Shown piece by piece: positions 41,898 to 51,178 of a DNA stretch of 64,000 bases. Positions within the stretch are counted from its first letter, which is position 1; every line of letters starts with the position of its first letter. The notes beneath the pieces were generated by a model. That model was not told the DNA's origin. It worked only from the letters and a program-made list of their open reading frames with translations, and did not search any database. The position numbers and the translations under genes are program-made. The DNA comes from Labrys sp. KNU-23 (lineage in GTDB: Bacteria; Pseudomonadota; Alphaproteobacteria; Rhizobiales; Labraceae): NCBI RefSeq assembly GCF_008330945.1, contig NZ_CP043489.1, positions 3,049,501-3,113,500 on the forward strand. The letters run 5' to 3'.

Positions 41898-44800
41898 TTG
41901 CTTTCGGAACTGTGCATCCGCCGCCCGGTCATGACCATCCTGTTGATGGTCTCCTTCATTGCGGCCGGCTGGTTCGGCTACCGGCAATTGCCGGTGGCGG
42001 CCGTGCCGCGCGTCGACTTCCCGACCATTTCGGTGACCGCCACCCTGCCGGGCGCCAGCCCGGAAACCATGGCCTCGTCGGTGGCCGCCATCCTCGAGAA
42101 GCAGTTCTCGGCGATATCCGGCATCTCGACGATGTCGTCGACCTCCTATCTGGGCTCGACCCAGATCGTCCTGCAGTTCGATCTCAACCGCAATGTCGAC
42201 GGCGCGGCGCTGGACGTACAGGCAGCGATCGCCACGGCGCAGCGTCAGCTGCCCAACGAGATGACCACGCCGCCGAGCTTCAGGAAGGTCAACCCGGCCG
42301 ACCAGCCGGTGATCTTCATGGCGCTGACCTCCGACCAGGCGCGCATGTCGGATATCGACCGTTTCGCCCAGTCCAACATCCAGCCGCTGCTGGCGACGCT
42401 GCCGGGCGTCGCCCAGGTCAATATCTGGGGGTCGCAGCAATATGCCGTGCGGGTGGAGGCGGATCTCGACCAGCTCTCGGCGCGCGGCCTCACCCTCGAC
42501 GACCTGCAGAAGGCCGTAGCCGCTGCCAATTCCAACACGCCCGTCGGCTCGACCAGCAATAACGGCCGCAACCTCATTCTCGATGCCACCGGCCCGATCC
42601 GCTATGCCAAGGGCTACATGCCGATCGTGGTGTCCTCGAAGAACGGCGCCCCGGTGCTGTTGCAGGACGTCGCACGCGCCATCGACAGCGTCGAGAACGA
42701 CAAGACCGCCGCCTGGCGCAACGAGACCCGCGGTATCATCATCGCCATCCAGCGCCAGCCCGACGCCAATACGGTCGCCGTGGTCGATGCGGTCAGGAAC
42801 ACCCTGCCCAAGATCCGCGAAAGCCTGCCGGTCGGCGTCAGCCTCGACACGCTGATGGATCGCTCCGTACCGATCCGCGCAGCGGTGGAGGACGTCGAGT
42901 TCACGCTGGGCCTGTCGATCCTGCTGGTCATCATGGTGATCTACTTCTTCCTGCGCAGCGCGCGGGCCACCCTGATCCCGGCCATCGCCTTGCCGATCTC
43001 GCTGATCGGTACCTTCGCGGGCATGTATGTGCTCGGCTTTTCGATCGACAACATCTCCCTGCTCGCCTTGACGCTGTGCGTCGGCTTCGTGGTCGACGAC
43101 GCCATCGTCATGCTGGAGAACATCGTCCGCCATGTCGAACTGGGACAGAAACCCTTCGCCGCGGCTCTGATCGGCTCGCGCGAAGTCGGCTTCACCATCC
43201 TGGCGATGACGCTGTCGCTGATCGCCGTGTTCATCCCGGTGATCTTCATGGGCGGCATCGTCGGCCGCATGTTCTCCGAATTCGGCTATGTCATGGCCAT
43301 CGCCATCCTGATATCCGGCGTGGTTTCGCTGACGCTGACGCCAATGCTGTGTTCGCGGCTGATCAAGGAGCATCAGGAGGAAAAGCGTCCGGGGCTGCTG
43401 CTGCGCCTGTTCGAGGCCGGTTTCAACTGGCTGACCAGGGGCTATGCCCTCACTGTGCGCTGGGCGGTCAATTCGCCTGGCTTCATGCTGACCGTCACCG
43501 CGGCGACCTTCGTCGTCACCGCCATCCTGTTCGTCAACATCCCCAAGGGCTTCTTCCCGCAGGAAGACATGGGCTTCGTCAGCGTCTCGACGGTGGGACC
43601 CGACGATGTCTCCTTCGAAGCCATGATGGCGCGCCAGCAGGCCGTCGTCACCGAATTGCGCAAGGATCCCGATGTCGTCGCCATCCTGTCGAGCATCGGC
43701 GGCGGGGCGACCAGCCAGATCAGCTCCGGCAGCATGAATATCCAGCTGCGCGACAAGCCGGCGCGCCAGGATCCGATCGACGTGGTGATCAAGCGTCTCG
43801 CCCAGGAAGCGGCGAAGGTGCCCGGCATCAACACCTATTTCCAGGCGGTGCAATCGATCAATATCGGCGCCACCCGCTCGCGCAGCCAGTATCAATACGC
43901 CTTGATGTCGCCCGACGTCGATGAGCTCAGGGCCAACGCCCAGAAGCTGCAGGCCCGCATGGCCCAGATTCCGGGTATCACCGGCGTCAATTCCGACCTG
44001 CAGATCAAGGCGCGCGATGCCGTCGTCTCCATCGATCGCGACAATGCCGCCAAGCTCGGCGTCACCGTCGACCAGATTCGCTCCGCGCTCTACTCGGCCT
44101 ATGGCACCAGCCAGGTCTCGACCATCTATGCGCCGGAAAATACCTATGAAGTGATCCTGGAGGCGAGCCAGGCCTACAGCTCGCCGCAGGACCTGATGCG
44201 CAAGCTCAATGTCCGTTCGAGCTCGGGGGTGCTGATCCCGCTCGACAGCGTGGCGCGCATCGAGCAGAAGCCGTCCGCCGTTTCGCTCTCCCATATCGGC
44301 CAGCTGCCTTCGGTGACGATCTCCTTCAACCTCCAGCCCGGCGTCGCGCTCAGCCAGGCGGTGGATGCCATCCAGCAGGCGACGGCGGAGCTCGACATTC
44401 CCAAGACGATCTCCACCCAGTTCCAGGGCACGGCCCAGCAGTTCCAGGATTCGCTCGCCAGCATGCCGCTGCTGCTCTTCGCCGCGGTGCTGGTGGTCTA
44501 TATCCTGCTCGGCATCCTCTATGAGAGCTTCATCCATCCGATCACCATCCTGTCGGGTCTGCCGACGGCGGGCATCGGCGCGCTGCTGACCCTGCAGATG
44601 TTCTCGATGGACCTCTCCATCATCGCCATGATCGGCCTGATCATGCTGATCGGCATCGTCAAGAAGAACGCCATCATGATGGTGGACTTCGCCGTGCAGC
44701 GCCGCTCGGCGGGGCTTTCCGCCAAGGAGGCCATCGTGGAGGCGGCGGTGCTGCGCTTCCGCCCGATCATGATGACCTCGCTCGCCGCCATCCTCGGCGC

Positions 44801-45092
44801 GCTGCCGATCGCCCTCGGCCATGGCGCCGGCGCCGAGCTGCGCCGGCCCCTCGGCGTCACCGTGGTCGGCGGCCTGATCGTGTCGCAAATGCTGACCCTC
44901 TACATCACGCCGGTGGTCTACCTCGCTCTCGACCACGTCGCCGGCTGGTTCTCCCGCAAGCCGGAGGATCTGCCGGCGCGCACCGACGACGTTCTGCCCG
45001 AGCCCGAGCAGCACGACGTCAGGCCGTCCGCACCGGGCGAGCCGGCCATCGCCGCCGAGAAGAAGCCCGGCCTGATGACCGCGGCGGAGTAG
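41898..45092 (+). CDS. RND efflux pump, inner-membrane subunit (MdtB/MdtC-like)
   Basis: 1064 aa, starting at TTG (41898) 8 bp after GGGAGA. Twelve helices and two large periplasmic loops. RND hallmarks: VPRVDFPTISVTATLPGASPE, the helix-4 proton-relay region LTLCVGFVVDDAIVMLENI with paired acidic residues, and GILYESFIHPITILSGLP. Closest to the MdtBC-type heavy-metal/bile/drug group. It forms an efflux complex with the adaptor upstream. A 1115-codon open frame on the opposite strand of this gene is a codon-composition artefact. Confidence 0.95.
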   Translation: MLSELCIRRPVMTILLMVSFIAAGWFGYRQLPVAAVPRVDFPTISVTATLPGASPETMASSVAAILEKQFSAISGISTMSSTSYLGSTQIVLQFDLNRNVDGAALDVQAAIATAQRQLPNEMTTPPSFRKVNPADQPVIFMALTSDQARMSDIDRFAQSNIQPLLATLPGVAQVNIWGSQQYAVRVEADLDQLSARGLTLDDLQKAVAAANSNTPVGSTSNNGRNLILDATGPIRYAKGYMPIVVSSKNGAPVLLQDVARAIDSVENDKTAAWRNETRGIIIAIQRQPDANTVAVVDAVRNTLPKIRESLPVGVSLDTLMDRSVPIRAAVEDVEFTLGLSILLVIMVIYFFLRSARATLIPAIALPISLIGTFAGMYVLGFSIDNISLLALTLCVGFVVDDAIVMLENIVRHVELGQKPFAAALIGSREVGFTILAMTLSLIAVFIPVIFMGGIVGRMFSEFGYVMAIAILISGVVSLTLTPMLCSRLIKEHQEEKRPGLLLRLFEAGFNWLTRGYALTVRWAVNSPGFMLTVTAATFVVTAILFVNIPKGFFPQEDMGFVSVSTVGPDDVSFEAMMARQQAVVTELRKDPDVVAILSSIGGGATSQISSGSMNIQLRDKPARQDPIDVVIKRLAQEAAKVPGINTYFQAVQSINIGATRSRSQYQYALMSPDVDELRANAQKLQARMAQIPGITGVNSDLQIKARDAVVSIDRDNAAKLGVTVDQIRSALYSAYGTSQVSTIYAPENTYEVILEASQAYSSPQDLMRKLNVRSSSGVLIPLDSVARIEQKPSAVSLSHIGQLPSVTISFNLQPGVALSQAVDAIQQATAELDIPKTISTQFQGTAQQFQDSLASMPLLLFAAVLVVYILLGILYESFIHPITILSGLPTAGIGALLTLQMFSMDLSIIAMIGLIMLIGIVKKNAIMMVDFAVQRRSAGLSAKEAIVEAAVLRFRPIMMTSLAAILGALPIALGHGAGAELRRPLGVTVVGGLIVSQMLTLYITPVVYLALDHVAGWFSRKPEDLPARTDDVLPEPEQHDVRPSAPGEPAIAAEKKPGLMTAAE

Positions 45093-45102
45093 GGGGACTC
45101 TT

Positions 45103-45187
45103 CTGGGATCGCCGGCATCTCTGCCGGCTCTCCCTCTTCCCCAAGCGGGATGCTTCCAAGAGCAGGCAAGGATGCCTGCGATCCCAG
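45103..45187. repeat. intergenic palindrome (copy 2 of dispersed family)
   Basis: Outer arms CTGGGATCGCCGGC (from 45103) and the matching right arm ending 45187 (GCCTGCGATCCCAG, one mismatch) enclose a TTCCAAGAGCAGGC motif shared with 8881-8953 and 62541-62619. It follows the RND pump stop by 10 bp and may end the efflux transcript. Confidence 0.78.
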
Positions 45188-45253
45188 AGGCCTCATTTGC
45201 CCTCTGCCCCCGCTTTCGCCTATGAAGGCCCCGATTTCCCCGGATGTCTTCCC

Positions 45254-46021
45254 ATGCGCCTCAAGGCGATCTGCCGTATTGCCGCCGTCGCCTTGTTGGC
45301 CATGCCCCTGATCCCGCTGCAATGGCTGGCGGTGAGGCAGGACTGGGCATTGGCCCGGCGCCTGCCGGTGTTCTTTCACCGCGGCGTGCTGGCCATCATC
45401 GGCGTCCGGGTCGCCGTCAACGGCACACAGGCCAGGCAACGGCCGCTGCTGATCGTCGCCAACCATGTTTCCTGGCTCGACATCGTGGTGCTGGGTGCCC
45501 TGGCGCCCTTGTCCTTCATCGCCAAGAGCGAAGTGCGCGGCTGGCCGGTGATCGGCCTGTTCGCCCGGCTGCAGCGCTCGGTTTTCATCGAACGCGAACG
45601 CCGCCACAAGACCGGCCATGCCACCGCGGCCATCGGTGCCAGGCTGAAGGCGGGCGATGCCATGGTGCTGTTCGGCGAAGGCACCACCGGGGATGGGGTG
45701 CACGTGCTGCCCTTTCGTTCCGCCTTGGTGGGAGCTGCGCGCGAGGCGCTCGATAGTGGCGAAGCGGCGGCCTATGTACAGCCGCTTGCCCTGCGCTATG
45801 CCAAGCGCGGCGGGCTGCCGATCGGACGCGGGGCCATGAAGGAAGTTGCCTGGATCGGCGACATGGACCTGGCGCCGCATCTCGTCGGCATCCTCTCCGG
45901 CTCGCCGATCGATGTGGTGGTGACCTGGGGCGAAACCCTCGTCTGCGATGCCGCTACCGACCGCAAGACCCTGACGCGCCAGCTCGAAGCCGATGTCCGC
46001 AGGCTGGTGCGGGCGAGTTAG
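45254..46021 (+). CDS. plsC: 1-acyl-sn-glycerol-3-phosphate acyltransferase
   Basis: 255 aa from ATG at 45254 (MRLKAICRIAA); an upstream TTG frame from 45197 is not supported. One N-terminal hydrophobic segment, then the catalytic HX4D motif NHVSWLD (H71, D76) and the glycerophosphate-binding FGEGTTGDG. It acylates lysophosphatidic acid at the membrane in phospholipid synthesis. Its stop overlaps the convergent FMN-reductase stop by 3 bp. Confidence 0.9.
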   Translation: MRLKAICRIAAVALLAMPLIPLQWLAVRQDWALARRLPVFFHRGVLAIIGVRVAVNGTQARQRPLLIVANHVSWLDIVVLGALAPLSFIAKSEVRGWPVIGLFARLQRSVFIERERRHKTGHATAAIGARLKAGDAMVLFGEGTTGDGVHVLPFRSALVGAAREALDSGEAAAYVQPLALRYAKRGGLPIGRGAMKEVAWIGDMDLAPHLVGILSGSPIDVVVTWGETLVCDAATDRKTLTRQLEADVRRLVRAS

Positions 46022-46575
46022 CCGGGGCCTCCCTCCTCCATCTGTACGGAGGCTTCGATCGTCCGCGCGAGGGCTGCCAGTGCTGCCATGACCGATGTGG
46101 CGATCTCGGAGTTCCCTGCCATGCCGGCGGCATCCAGCCTGGACGCCAGCAGAGGCAGCGTAATCGAGGCCTCCTCGACGATGCGGGCGGACATCGTCGT
46201 CAACACCAGACGCAGGGCCGCCTGCGCGTCGCCGGCGCGCGGCGAGGCATTGAACAGGGCGACGGGTTTGCCCGGAAATTCGAAGCTGCCGACCAGCCAG
46301 TCGAGCGCGTTCTTGAAGGAACCCGGAATGCCGCGGGCATATTCGGGGCAGGAGATCAGGAGGCCGTCGGAGGCCCCGACCCGGCGTCGCAAAACCATGA
46401 CGGCCTCAGGTGGATTGTCGCCATCGAGATCCGGGTTGAAATGCGGCAGCGTGCCGATGCCATGATAGGGCTCGATCCGCATGCCGGCCGGCGCCAACAA
46501 CCCCGCTGCTTCGAGCAGCAGGGTATTCGACGAGCCAAGGCGGAGGCTGCCGGATAGAGCGAGAAGTGTGATCAT
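46018..46575 (-). CDS. NADPH-dependent FMN reductase (flavodoxin-like)
   Basis: 185 aa. FMN-binding loop ALSGSLRLGSSNTLLLEA at the N-terminus, then LLISCPEYARGIPGSFKNALDWL, typical of the azoreductase/chromate-reductase-like group that reduces FMN, quinones or azo compounds with NAD(P)H. It converges on plsC with the two stop codons sharing the TTAG tetranucleotide. Physiological role not clear. Confidence 0.9.
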   Translation of the reverse strand: MITLLALSGSLRLGSSNTLLLEAAGLLAPAGMRIEPYHGIGTLPHFNPDLDGDNPPEAVMVLRRRVGASDGLLISCPEYARGIPGSFKNALDWLVGSFEFPGKPVALFNASPRAGDAQAALRLVLTTMSARIVEEASITLPLLASRLDAAGMAGNSEIATSVMAALAALARTIEASVQMEEGGPG

Positions 46576-46806
46576 TGGCGAATCCGCAGCTGTTTCGAAG
46601 GCCCAGTCTTACCGATGGCCGCGCGGGCGGCAAACACACGCGCAAGTGACTGCATCGAGGCGAGATAGAAGGCTGACATTCGCCGCCATGAGGCGTATTG
46701 TCGCGGTTCTGCAGGTCGCGCTCGTCGTGGCTGTTCCTGCGTCGGCTCCCCGCTCGACGCTCCACCCCGCTCGCGGCCTCTCGAAATTCCTTTCGGGAGT
46801 AGGACC

Positions 46807-47667
46807 ATGACGATCAGAAATCCCGTCGAATGGGGTATCGATGCCGTCCGCGGCGCCGCCAATGGCGTGGGTGCCCTCGGCACCACCCTGCATCGCCCCG
46901 CCGCCCAGTTCGAGACCTCGACGCCCGTCGTCCGCCAGATCGGTTTTGCTGATCTGCGCGAGGTCCTGGCCAAGGGCTTCCAGGATTTCGGCGCCTATCG
47001 CACCGATGTCATCTTCATCGGCCTGATCTATCCGCTCGCCGGCTTGGTGCTGGCCCAGTTCGCCTTCGGCAACGGCATGCTGCCGATGCTGTTCCCGTTG
47101 GTATCGGGCTTCGCGCTGGTCGGCCCGGTTGCCGCGATCGGGCTCTACGAAATGAGCCGCCGCCGCGAGCAGGGTCTCGAAGCCACCTGGGCGCATACGC
47201 TCGATGTGGCACGCTCGCCCAATTTCGGCGCCATCCTCGGGCTCAGCCTGATCCTGGCGGTGATCTTCGCGCTCTGGCTCGGCGTCGCCGCACTGATCTA
47301 TCGCTATACGCTCGGCCCGGCGCTGCCGATCTCGGTCTCCGCCTTCGTCTCGGATGTCTTCACCACCGCCGCCGGCTGGGCGATGATCGTGCTCGGCGTC
47401 GGAGCCGGCTTCCTCTTCGCGCTGGTGGTGCTGGCGATCAGCGTGGTGTCCTTCCCCATGCTGCTCGACCGCAAGGTAAGGATCGGCACTGCGGTCAGGA
47501 CCTCGGTGGATGTGGTGCGCGCCAATCCCGGCCCGATGCTGGCCTGGGGTTTCATCGTTGCCTGCGCCCTGGTGCTCGGCTCGCTACCCGCTTTGCTCGG
47601 CCTGATCGTCGCCATGCCGGTGCTGGGACATGCGACCTGGCATCTCTACCGCCGTGCGGTAGGGTAG
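46807..47667 (+). CDS. DUF2189 family membrane protein
   Basis: 286 aa with about six hydrophobic helices. An N-terminal cytoplasmic part of about 60 residues includes RQIGFADLREVLAKGFQDF. The repeated segments IYPLAGLVLAQFAFGNGMLPM and PLVSGFALVGPVAAIGLYEMS match DUF2189, a family of unknown function often seen near cytochrome or lipid genes. GGGAGTAGGACC precedes the start. Confidence 0.85.
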   Translation: MTIRNPVEWGIDAVRGAANGVGALGTTLHRPAAQFETSTPVVRQIGFADLREVLAKGFQDFGAYRTDVIFIGLIYPLAGLVLAQFAFGNGMLPMLFPLVSGFALVGPVAAIGLYEMSRRREQGLEATWAHTLDVARSPNFGAILGLSLILAVIFALWLGVAALIYRYTLGPALPISVSAFVSDVFTTAAGWAMIVLGVGAGFLFALVVLAISVVSFPMLLDRKVRIGTAVRTSVDVVRANPGPMLAWGFIVACALVLGSLPALLGLIVAMPVLGHATWHLYRRAVG

Positions 47668-47682
47668 CAGGCGCCAGATATG

Positions 47683-47712
47683 CTCATGCCCGGGCTTGAC
47701 CCCGGCATCCAG
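47683..47712. repeat. single-arm copy of the CCGGGCTTGACCCGG repeat
   Basis: The 30-bp segment CTCATGCCCGGGCTTGACCC... through CATCCAG at 47683-47712 matches the left arms of the composite repeats at 27382-27413 and 9588-9620, but no right arm follows. It lies between the convergent DUF2189 and anti-sigma genes. Confidence 0.7.
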
Positions 47713-47733
47713 CGTTGGTGGGCAAGCGCAGCC

Positions 47734-48522
47734 TCACTTGGGTGAAGCCTCGACGAAATCCTGCTGGAATTGCTTCAGTTCTGGCTCGTTCAGGTCGGAG
47801 ACCGCCCAGAAATTCAGTCCTGCCTGGGTCCAGTTCAGGAGCGTATAGCCCTCGCGCTCGCCAGCGGGGGCAGGGGCGCCCGTGTCAGGCCAGATGAAGA
47901 GGTTGATGACATGGCCGCTGCGCCGATAGATCAGCGCGGCGACCACCCGGCCATTGAGATAGTCCACACGGCCGCCGACCAGCGGAAAGCCCTGATTCTT
48001 GAGATCCACCACAGGCGGCGAGAAATCGATCTTGCCGTTGAACCAGGGCTTGACGGTGTGCTGGTCGGAGGTGGCGACATCGGTCAGGTGGTTGGCGAGC
48101 AGGGAATGGACGTGGCTTGAGACCAACTCGTCTTCCAGGGATGGGCCCGGTTGGGGCCGCATCGTCACGAAGAGCGCGCAGGCGGCCAGGACGGCCAGTG
48201 AAGGCAGCAGGCTCCAGCGCGTGAAACGGTCGAAGAGGAGGCGCCAGTCGAGGCCGGCGAGGGTGGACGTCCGCGAGGCACCGGCTTCGCGGCGCAGGGC
48301 CGCGGCCACGCGGCCATGCAAGGCTGCGGAGGCAGGCCAGCGCACGCCATCCTGGGTGATCATCCCCCGGATCGCCTCGATTTCGGCAAGCCGCGCTGTG
48401 CAGCCGGGGCAGACGGCGAGATGCTCCTCCACCCGCAGGGCGTTGGCGGCGTCGAGTTCGCCATCGGCATAGAGCTGCAGCAGGCGATCCCAGTCCTGGT
48501 GAGGTTGATCGGGCATGCTCAT
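47734..48522 (-). CDS. zinc-finger anti-sigma factor
   Basis: 262 aa. The N-terminal ZAS motif HX3CX2C is present (H34, C38, C41 in EEHLAVCPGCTARL). One transmembrane helix (LPSLAVLAACALFVTM, about 105-120) separates it from a periplasmic domain of about 140 residues. It overlaps the sigma-factor gene by 4 bp (ATGA). It should hold the ECF sigma factor inactive until a periplasmic or redox signal arrives. Confidence 0.92.
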   Translation of the reverse strand: MSMPDQPHQDWDRLLQLYADGELDAANALRVEEHLAVCPGCTARLAEIEAIRGMITQDGVRWPASAALHGRVAAALRREAGASRTSTLAGLDWRLLFDRFTRWSLLPSLAVLAACALFVTMRPQPGPSLEDELVSSHVHSLLANHLTDVATSDQHTVKPWFNGKIDFSPPVVDLKNQGFPLVGGRVDYLNGRVVAALIYRRSGHVINLFIWPDTGAPAPAGEREGYTLLNWTQAGLNFWAVSDLNEPELKQFQQDFVEASPK

Positions 48523-49193
48523 GCCTCCTCTCCCCGACCCGCCCGCCGGCTTTTCCAGGCTGCGGCGAACAAGGCGCGTGCGCGGGCGAGCCGCGACATC
48601 ACCGTACCCATGGGAGCCGCTATCGTGTCCGCGATCTCGCGATAGGACAGATCCTCCATTTCGCGCAGGACCAGGATCTCGCGGAAGGCTTCGGGCAGGC
48701 CGTCGAGGACCTCGCGGATCTCGGCGGCTTCGGCGCCCTGCAGCAGGGCGGCTTCCGGGCTCGCCTCGTCATGCGGCAGGTCGGTGCGTTCTTCCCCGCC
48801 TTCGCCATCGTCGAGCGGCTCGGTATGGACGCTGCGCTGGCGTGCCTGCCACCAGGAGCGATGGCAATTGCGCACGATGGTCAGGAGCCAGGCGCGCGCG
48901 CTGCCGCCGCGATAGTCGGCAAAGCCGCGAAAGGCGCGCAGGAAGGCCTCCTGCACGATGTCCTCGGCGGCGTCGGCATCGCGGCAGAGATAACGCGCCA
49001 GATTATGGGCCGCATCGAGATGCGGCAATATCACAGCCTGGAACCGGGCGAGCCTATCGGCATTCGCTGCCGGTCGGAAGGAAGCCTGCCCGCTTGCAGC
49101 CATGGCCCAGACGCCATGGCACCATGCGGCCAGGCGTCGGATTGCCGGCAGCAGCCATGGGGTGTCGGGATTCGTGCCGGCATGCGCCGTCAT
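48519..49193 (-). CDS. ECF family RNA polymerase sigma factor
   Basis: 224 aa from ATG at 49193 (AAGGACGAG upstream); an ATG at 49103 would give 194 aa, nearer the family average. Region 2: LARYLCRDADAAEDIVQEAFLRAFRGF. Region 4: GLPEAFREILVLREMEDLSYREIADTIAAPMGTVMSRLARAR. It directs transcription of an extracytoplasmic-stress regulon, probably including its own operon. Coupled to the anti-sigma gene by a 4-bp overlap. Confidence 0.92.
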   Translation of the reverse strand: MTAHAGTNPDTPWLLPAIRRLAAWCHGVWAMAASGQASFRPAANADRLARFQAVILPHLDAAHNLARYLCRDADAAEDIVQEAFLRAFRGFADYRGGSARAWLLTIVRNCHRSWWQARQRSVHTEPLDDGEGGEERTDLPHDEASPEAALLQGAEAAEIREVLDGLPEAFREILVLREMEDLSYREIADTIAAPMGTVMSRLARARALFAAAWKSRRAGRGEEA

Positions 49194-49228
49194 GGCCGCT
49201 CGTCCTTCCCGCCCCAATCCCAGTTCGA

Positions 49229-49561
49229 TCAATGCGTAGCCCACCGCATCGCAACCTTGCCGGTCATCGGCATGGACCGAGAAGGCATGGACCGAGAAGG
49301 CATGGGCCGAGAAGGCATGGGCCGAGAACAGGAATAGCTGAAATCCCGGGGCTGCGCGAAGGCGAAATTGTCGGCGATGACGTCAAATGGGCACCGAGCC
49401 CCGATCAGGGCGGGCAGGGACAGCAGGGCCAATTGCAGGACGAGCCGCGCCAGGGCAGGGCGATAGTAACGGGGGACCGCGGGCATCTCCACAAGACTCT
49501 TACGCCAGCGACGGCCGGCACCGTTCTCATCCGGTGAAGGAGGTTCGTCGGAATGGGTCAT
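49229..49561 (-). CDS. small hypothetical protein with tandem PMPSR repeats
   Basis: 110 aa from ATG at 49561, with GGAG 7 bp upstream. One hydrophobic stretch (ARLVLQLALLSLPALIGA) precedes a mixed region, and near the C-terminus four tandem 5-residue repeats (RPMPS, RPMPS, RSMPS, RSMPM) come from the 15-bp DNA repeat at 49269-49328. No family recognised. It lies just upstream of the ECF sigma gene in the same orientation (35-bp gap), so it may be the first gene of that operon or a chance frame. Confidence 0.42.
   Translation of the reverse strand: MTHSDEPPSPDENGAGRRWRKSLVEMPAVPRYYRPALARLVLQLALLSLPALIGARCPFDVIADNFAFAQPRDFSYSCSRPMPSRPMPSRSMPSRSMPMTGKVAMRWATH
49269..49328. repeat. tandem repeat, 4 x 15 bp
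   Basis: Unit GGCATGGACCGAGAA twice, then GGCATGGGCCGAGAA twice, in perfect register. A multiple of three, it keeps the reading frame of the small ORF that spans it. Such repeats can vary in copy number by slippage. Confidence 0.9.
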
Positions 49562-49688
49562 CTCGCGCTCCGGATACGGAAGGGGCTGCCGGCAGCCCAT
49601 GCCGATCCAGATCGCGGCAATCGGCGTTTTATTCCCGAAGACAAAGATTTTTTGAAGAAGAGCTTTGCGTGCTGCCGGCTTGGGCCGG

Positions 49689-50393
49689 CTACAACGCCAG
49701 ATATTCCGTCTGCACGGCACTGTCGGCTTCCAGCGCCGCCATCGTACCGGAATAGCGGATCACGCCGCTCTCGATGACATAGGCGCGATCGGCGATCAGG
49801 CGGGCAAAATGCAGGTTCTGCTCGGAAAGGAGGATAGAAAGGCCTTCCTGCTTGAGACGCAGGATGGCACGGGCCATGTCCTCGACGATCTTGGGCGCGA
49901 GGCCCTCGGAGGGCTCGTCCAGCAGCAGGATGGCGGGATTGCCCATCAGGGTGCGGGCGATGGTGAGCATCTGCTGCTCGCCGCCGCTCATTCGCCCGCC
50001 CAGCCGGTCCGGCATGGCGGCGAGATTGGGGAAGAGTTCGTAGAGCCGTTCCGGCGTCCAGGGTTTCAGGCCCTGGCGCGGTGGCCGGCGGCCCACCTCC
50101 AGGTTCTCCTTGACCGTCAGATCGGTGAAGACGCGGCGATCCTCTGGCACATAGCCGATGCCAAGGCGGGCGATCTCGTAGACAGGCAGGCGGATGATGT
50201 CGGTGCCGTCGAGGTGAATGGCACCGCGCCGGTCGGCGACCAGCCCGATGATCGAGCGGAAGGTGGTGGATTTGCCGGCGCCGTTGCGGCCGAGCAAGGC
50301 CACGACTTCGCCCTGCCCGATTTCGAGCGAGATCTGGTGCAGGATATGGGCGGGGCCGTAGAAACTGTCGAGCCCGGCGATCTCCAGCTTCAT
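49689..50393 (-). CDS. livF: branched-chain amino-acid-type ABC transporter ATPase (LivF)
   Basis: 234 aa. Walker A GRNGAGKSTT, signature MSGGEQQMLTIART, Walker B ILLLDEPSEGLAP, all LivF-like. It overlaps the LivG gene by 4 bp and is the last gene of the operon. The ligand class of the importer (amino acid, amide, urea) is not fixed by the ATPase. Confidence 0.94.
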   Translation of the reverse strand: MKLEIAGLDSFYGPAHILHQISLEIGQGEVVALLGRNGAGKSTTFRSIIGLVADRRGAIHLDGTDIIRLPVYEIARLGIGYVPEDRRVFTDLTVKENLEVGRRPPRQGLKPWTPERLYELFPNLAAMPDRLGGRMSGGEQQMLTIARTLMGNPAILLLDEPSEGLAPKIVEDMARAILRLKQEGLSILLSEQNLHFARLIADRAYVIESGVIRYSGTMAALEADSAVQTEYLAL

Positions 50394-51178
50394 CGGGCGG
50401 GCTCCTGCGTATGGGCTTCGGCGGGCGCGAAGACCGTGCCGTCGCCGAGATAAACGGCGCGCACCTGCGGGTCGTTGCGCACGGTCTCGGCGTCGCCGGC
50501 GGCGATCAGGCGGCCGCGATCGAGCACGAGCAGCCGGTCGGCATGCTCAAACACCACGTCCATGTCGTGCTCGGTGAACAGGATGCCAATGCCGCGCCGG
50601 CGGGCGATGCCGGCCGCCAGGGCCATCATGGCGATGCGCGCGCCCGGCGCCATGCCGGCGGTCGGCTCGTCCATCAAGAGGAGGCGCGGCTCATTGGAGA
50701 GGGCCACCGCCAGTTCCAGCCGCTTGAGATCGCCATAGGCGAGCTCGCCGCAGGGATGATCGGCCAGGGCGCCGATGCCGACGAGATCGAGCAGGGCCCG
50801 GGCCTCTGCTCGCTTGTAGCGATCGAGGCGGGAAAAGCGCCGCCAGATGATGCGGTCATGGCTCGCCAGGGCGACCTGGAGGTTCTCGACCACGCGCATG
50901 GAGGCGAAGGTGGCGGTGATCTGGAAGGTGCGCCCGACGCCGAGGCGGGAGATGGCGGCGGGCCGCATCCCTGCCGTCTCATGGCCGAACAGGCGTATGG
51001 AGCCGCGGTCGGGCTTGATCTGGCCGTGGATCATGTTGAAGCAGGTGCTCTTGCCGGCGCCGTTGGGGCCGATCAGCGCCACCATTTCCCCCGCCGCCAC
51101 GGTGAGCGAAACATCCTTCACCGCCTCGACCCCGCCATAGGTCTTGGCGAGCCCCCGCACCTCCAGCAGCACCGTCAT
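50390..51178 (-). CDS. livG: branched-chain amino-acid-type ABC transporter ATPase (LivG)
   Basis: 262 aa from ATG at 51178 (MTVLLEVRGLAKTYGG); the open frame to 51721 is a shadow of the permease. Walker A GPNGAGKST, LivG-specific GVGRTFQIT, Walker B LLLMDEPTAGMAP. ATGA overlaps on both sides couple it to the permease and LivF genes. Confidence 0.95.
   Translation of the reverse strand: MTVLLEVRGLAKTYGGVEAVKDVSLTVAAGEMVALIGPNGAGKSTCFNMIHGQIKPDRGSIRLFGHETAGMRPAAISRLGVGRTFQITATFASMRVVENLQVALASHDRIIWRRFSRLDRYKRAEARALLDLVGIGALADHPCGELAYGDLKRLELAVALSNEPRLLLMDEPTAGMAPGARIAMMALAAGIARRRGIGILFTEHDMDVVFEHADRLLVLDRGRLIAAGDAETVRNDPQVRAVYLGDGTVFAPAEAHTQEPAR

Noticed and set aside
41667..45014. 1115-codon open frame on the minus strand
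   Set aside because: Lies fully antisense to the RND pump gene, His/Asp/Gly-rich with no family, an artefact of GC-rich third positions in the true gene.
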